From contig NZ_CP036275.1 in the NCBI RefSeq assembly GCF_007747795.1, positions 3,712,001 to 3,776,000 of the forward strand: a DNA stretch of 64,000 nucleotides. Reading direction: 5' to 3'. Positions 62,146 through 64,000 of the stretch are shown one piece after another. Positions within the stretch are counted from its first letter, which is position 1. Every line of letters starts with the position of its first letter. The notes under the pieces are model-generated. The model searched no databases and was not told the origin of the DNA. It saw only the letters and a program-made list of their open reading frames with translations. The position numbers were made by a program, and so were the translations under genes. This DNA comes from Maioricimonas rarisocia (lineage in GTDB: Bacteria; Planctomycetota; Planctomycetia; Planctomycetales; Planctomycetaceae).

Positions 62146-63753
62146 TCAGGCCGATTCGAACTGGTACGAATACAGATCGGCATCGGTCAGTTCAAAACGG
62201 AGGCGGACGGGTTGCCCGGCGATCGAACCGACGTCGCTGCCGTCCTTCCAGACGACCGTCCGTTCCACCGTATCGCCGAACAGATCCATGCAGTCGTCGA
62301 TGCTGCGACCGGCGATCGGCGTTCCGTCCGGACGCTCCAGTCCGACGCGAACTCTCCCTGCGGCCGACGTGGCGAAGTTCAGCGAAAGCTTATCGCCGGA
62401 GAAAACCACCGGCCGGGTGACCAGCATGCCGCCGGTACGCGGAGCACTGGCCGAGACGAAACCGTCCAGGCGGAGTGTGTACCGCCGCAGAGCACTCCCC
62501 GGTTCGGTCCAGTAGCTTTCGCCGGCGTACAGAGAAAGCTCGTTGGGCGCTCCGGAGAGAGCGGATTTCGTTTCGACGATGTGCCAGGCGACGTACTGGT
62601 GACCGTAGTTCCACGTGCCGGGACGCTCGGGACCGGGCCGCAGCAGAGCCTCGTTCCAGCGCTTGAACTTCACCCCGTCGCGACTGGCCATCAGCAGTGC
62701 TTCGGTAATGGCTGTGCCATAGCGGTCGACCGACGAGGACCGCATCTCGCGGTGCTTTCGTTCGGGCAGACTCCGCATCGATTCTGACCATTGCCGCTCG
62801 ATGTACCGTGTCGGAAGACCGATCAGCAGATGCGGGGCCCGGTGGTACGGTTTGACCTGGTTCGTATAGAGCTGTTCCGGAGGCGAGTCGACGTACGTCA
62901 GGTCCGTGTGCGGCCCCCAGTGGATCAGGTCATCGGAGGTCGCCGTGCGGATTGCGCGGATGCCGGCCGGCTTCCATTCTTCTGTCGTCGTCACGCCTGC
63001 CGTGAAGATTCGCCAGTACGCCCGGTACTTGCCGATGGTCGGGTCCCAGAACGCCAGGTTTTGCGAATCGAAGGCGCCGATGCCGGAGAGAATCGGCTTG
63101 TCGGTCATCGGCGACCACTTGAATCCGTCCGGTGACTTGAGTGGGATCAGGCCGTTCGGCTTCGACGATCGGACGATTGCCTTGTATCGGGCATCGGCCG
63201 GAACGTCGGGATTCTCGTCGAGGAAGACGGCCGGATGCCCTGCATCGACATTCAGCCCGTTCATCGGGCCGCTGTTCAGCACGATGTTGTTGGCCGTCGA
63301 ACCGTTGTGTTCCACCAGCCCCAGTTCGGGCTTCGTCCACTGGATGCCGTCGTCACTTTCCGCATAGCAGCAGTAGAGCGGATGGCGGCCGGTGCTGAGC
63401 TTGCCCGGCTGCACGTCAAGGTGCCAGGCCTTGTAGTACATGCGGTAGCGGTCGCCGTCGCGAAAGATGCTGTGATAGCCGCTGCCGCTGCCCTCCCAGT
63501 CGGCATCATGCACCAGCGCCAGTTCCTGCGGGACCGGGTGATGCAATTGCAGCCGCGCCGCGCCGGTCAGCTCTGCGATGAGCGCGTCATCCACGAACAG
63601 TTCGCGGCGGTCACCGATCGCCACTGGACCGGATGCCGCGACAGTTCCGTCGTCGGCGGGGAGGGCTCTGGATAGAAGCGTGCCTCCGGTGAGGGCGGCA
63701 CTGAGGGCAAGAAACTCACGGCGGCTACAGGACGGAGAGTGTTTCTGCGGCAT
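62146..63753 (-). CDS. Tat-exported five-bladed-propeller hydrolase-like protein
   Basis: A 535-residue protein with a twin-arginine signal (CSRREFLALSAALTGGTLL). It has repeats of the GH32/GH43-type propeller: YRMYYKAWHLD, YCYAESDDGIQWTKP-like text and SPDGFKWSPMTDKPIL. The second half includes MASRDGVKFKRWNEALLRPG and a C-terminal beta-sandwich. Planctomycetes encode many such proteins; hydrolysis of a glycan is likely but catalytic residues cannot be fixed. I chose ATG 63753 at the Tat signal. Confidence 0.75.
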   Translation of the reverse strand: MPQKHSPSCSRREFLALSAALTGGTLLSRALPADDGTVAASGPVAIGDRRELFVDDALIAELTGAARLQLHHPVPQELALVHDADWEGSGSGYHSIFRDGDRYRMYYKAWHLDVQPGKLSTGRHPLYCCYAESDDGIQWTKPELGLVEHNGSTANNIVLNSGPMNGLNVDAGHPAVFLDENPDVPADARYKAIVRSSKPNGLIPLKSPDGFKWSPMTDKPILSGIGAFDSQNLAFWDPTIGKYRAYWRIFTAGVTTTEEWKPAGIRAIRTATSDDLIHWGPHTDLTYVDSPPEQLYTNQVKPYHRAPHLLIGLPTRYIERQWSESMRSLPERKHREMRSSSVDRYGTAITEALLMASRDGVKFKRWNEALLRPGPERPGTWNYGHQYVAWHIVETKSALSGAPNELSLYAGESYWTEPGSALRRYTLRLDGFVSASAPRTGGMLVTRPVVFSGDKLSLNFATSAAGRVRVGLERPDGTPIAGRSIDDCMDLFGDTVERTVVWKDGSDVGSIAGQPVRLRFELTDADLYSYQFESA

Positions 63754-63954
63754 GTCGATCTCGGCTGGCAGGATCCGTAACGGCGGGAGCCCGGAATGCG
63801 TTTCCCGGCGTGGTATCAGACAACTCTGATGCGTGGGCCGCCGCATCGTAGCAGGATCGACTTCCGTTTGCCTCCGAACAGAGGCGATGCCGTCTTCCTG
63901 TTTCGGCCAGATCCGTCGAGCCGCGACGACGAATGCCTGGCTGAATGCGACCCG

Positions 63955-64000
63955 CTACGGCGTCGGCGTCAACTCCATCCGCGTGATTCGCCACTTCGTC
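63955..64000 (-). CDS. Possible C-terminal end of a gene entering from the right edge
   Basis: On the minus strand the last codons before a TAG at 63955 read TKWRITRMELTPTP. This beta-strand-like ending is typical of exported proteins. Only 15 codons are visible, so this is tentative. A plus-strand frame from ATG 63889 is also open to the window end and cannot be excluded. Confidence 0.25.
   Translation of the reverse strand, partial: TKWRITRMELTPTP

Noticed and set aside
63889-64000. Plus-strand gene starting at ATG 63889 and running off the window
   Set aside because: Only 37 codons are visible, with no ribosome-binding site or recognised sequence; it cannot be distinguished from chance.

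Overview
The window looks like a chromosomal piece of a planctomycete (Planctomycetota, Planctomycetia type), although the genus cannot be fixed from sequence alone. The base composition is GC-rich with strong G/C at third codon positions. The gene content includes several planctomycete hallmark families: a DUF1501 Tat-exported protein, a PSCyt1/DUF1549/DUF1553 protein with a CxxCH haem motif, a DUF1570 protein, Tat-signal proteins of the beta-propeller hydrolase type, and a eukaryote-like Ser/Thr kinase with a membrane-anchored C-terminal part. Short interspersed repeats containing GCGACCGTGAGGGAGCGG occur in both orientations.

Layout. 0-4.6 kb is a conserved minus-strand operon: phoH, a 7TM-HD phosphodiesterase, ybeY and a CBS-domain membrane protein cut by the window edge. 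4.6-15.9 kb is mixed housekeeping: an ExeA-like ATPase with an acidic tail, a hybrid histidine kinase, dTDP-glucose 4,6-dehydratase, CYTH, SDR, DUF1015, rhodanese, a 7Fe ferredoxin with a clean terminator, and a sigma-70-type factor. 15.9-20.7 kb holds a secreted alpha/beta hydrolase and an iron module (bfd-like gene with promoter and Fur-like operator, facing a bacterioferritin). 20.7-27.7 kb has planctomycete-type exported proteins and a coupled pair: an SLBB-type membrane protein and an actin-fold ATPase, next to a prepilin peptidase. 27.7-37.4 kb carries an orphan N-ATPase-type gamma subunit, pcm, recJ, a degenerate receiver coupled to an Mrp ATPase, a site-2 protease, an MFS transporter, a lipoprotein cyclophilin and a DUF59 protein. 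tRNA-Val(UAC), with its own promoter and terminator, is at 37.7 kb.

37.9-43.2 kb contains an M14 carboxypeptidase, the Ser/Thr kinase and two unknown proteins. 43.4-55.3 kb is the accessory region. It holds a complete IS4-family element with perfect 20-bp ends and a 6-bp target duplication, repeat clusters, a 3'-truncated gene, and an operon of zinc-ribbon peptide, OLD-family ATPase/TOPRIM nuclease and UvrD-like helicase. This operon has the architecture of the Gabija anti-phage system, but both main proteins are longer than typical GajA and GajB. More repeats separate the DUF1501 and PSCyt1/DUF1549/DUF1553 genes. 55.3-64 kb returns to the native style: a propeller protein, cardiolipin synthase, HAD phosphatase, a ConA-like exported protein, an unknown protein, and a sugar-acid/glycan pair (enolase superfamily plus Tat-exported propeller hydrolase).

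How the genes work together: the first operon links RNA maturation, c-di-AMP-type signalling and membrane transport. The bfd and bfr genes form an iron storage and release pair under probable iron control. The OLD/helicase operon is the best candidate for a defence system; its AT-richer composition and its location beside an IS and repeats point to lateral acquisition.
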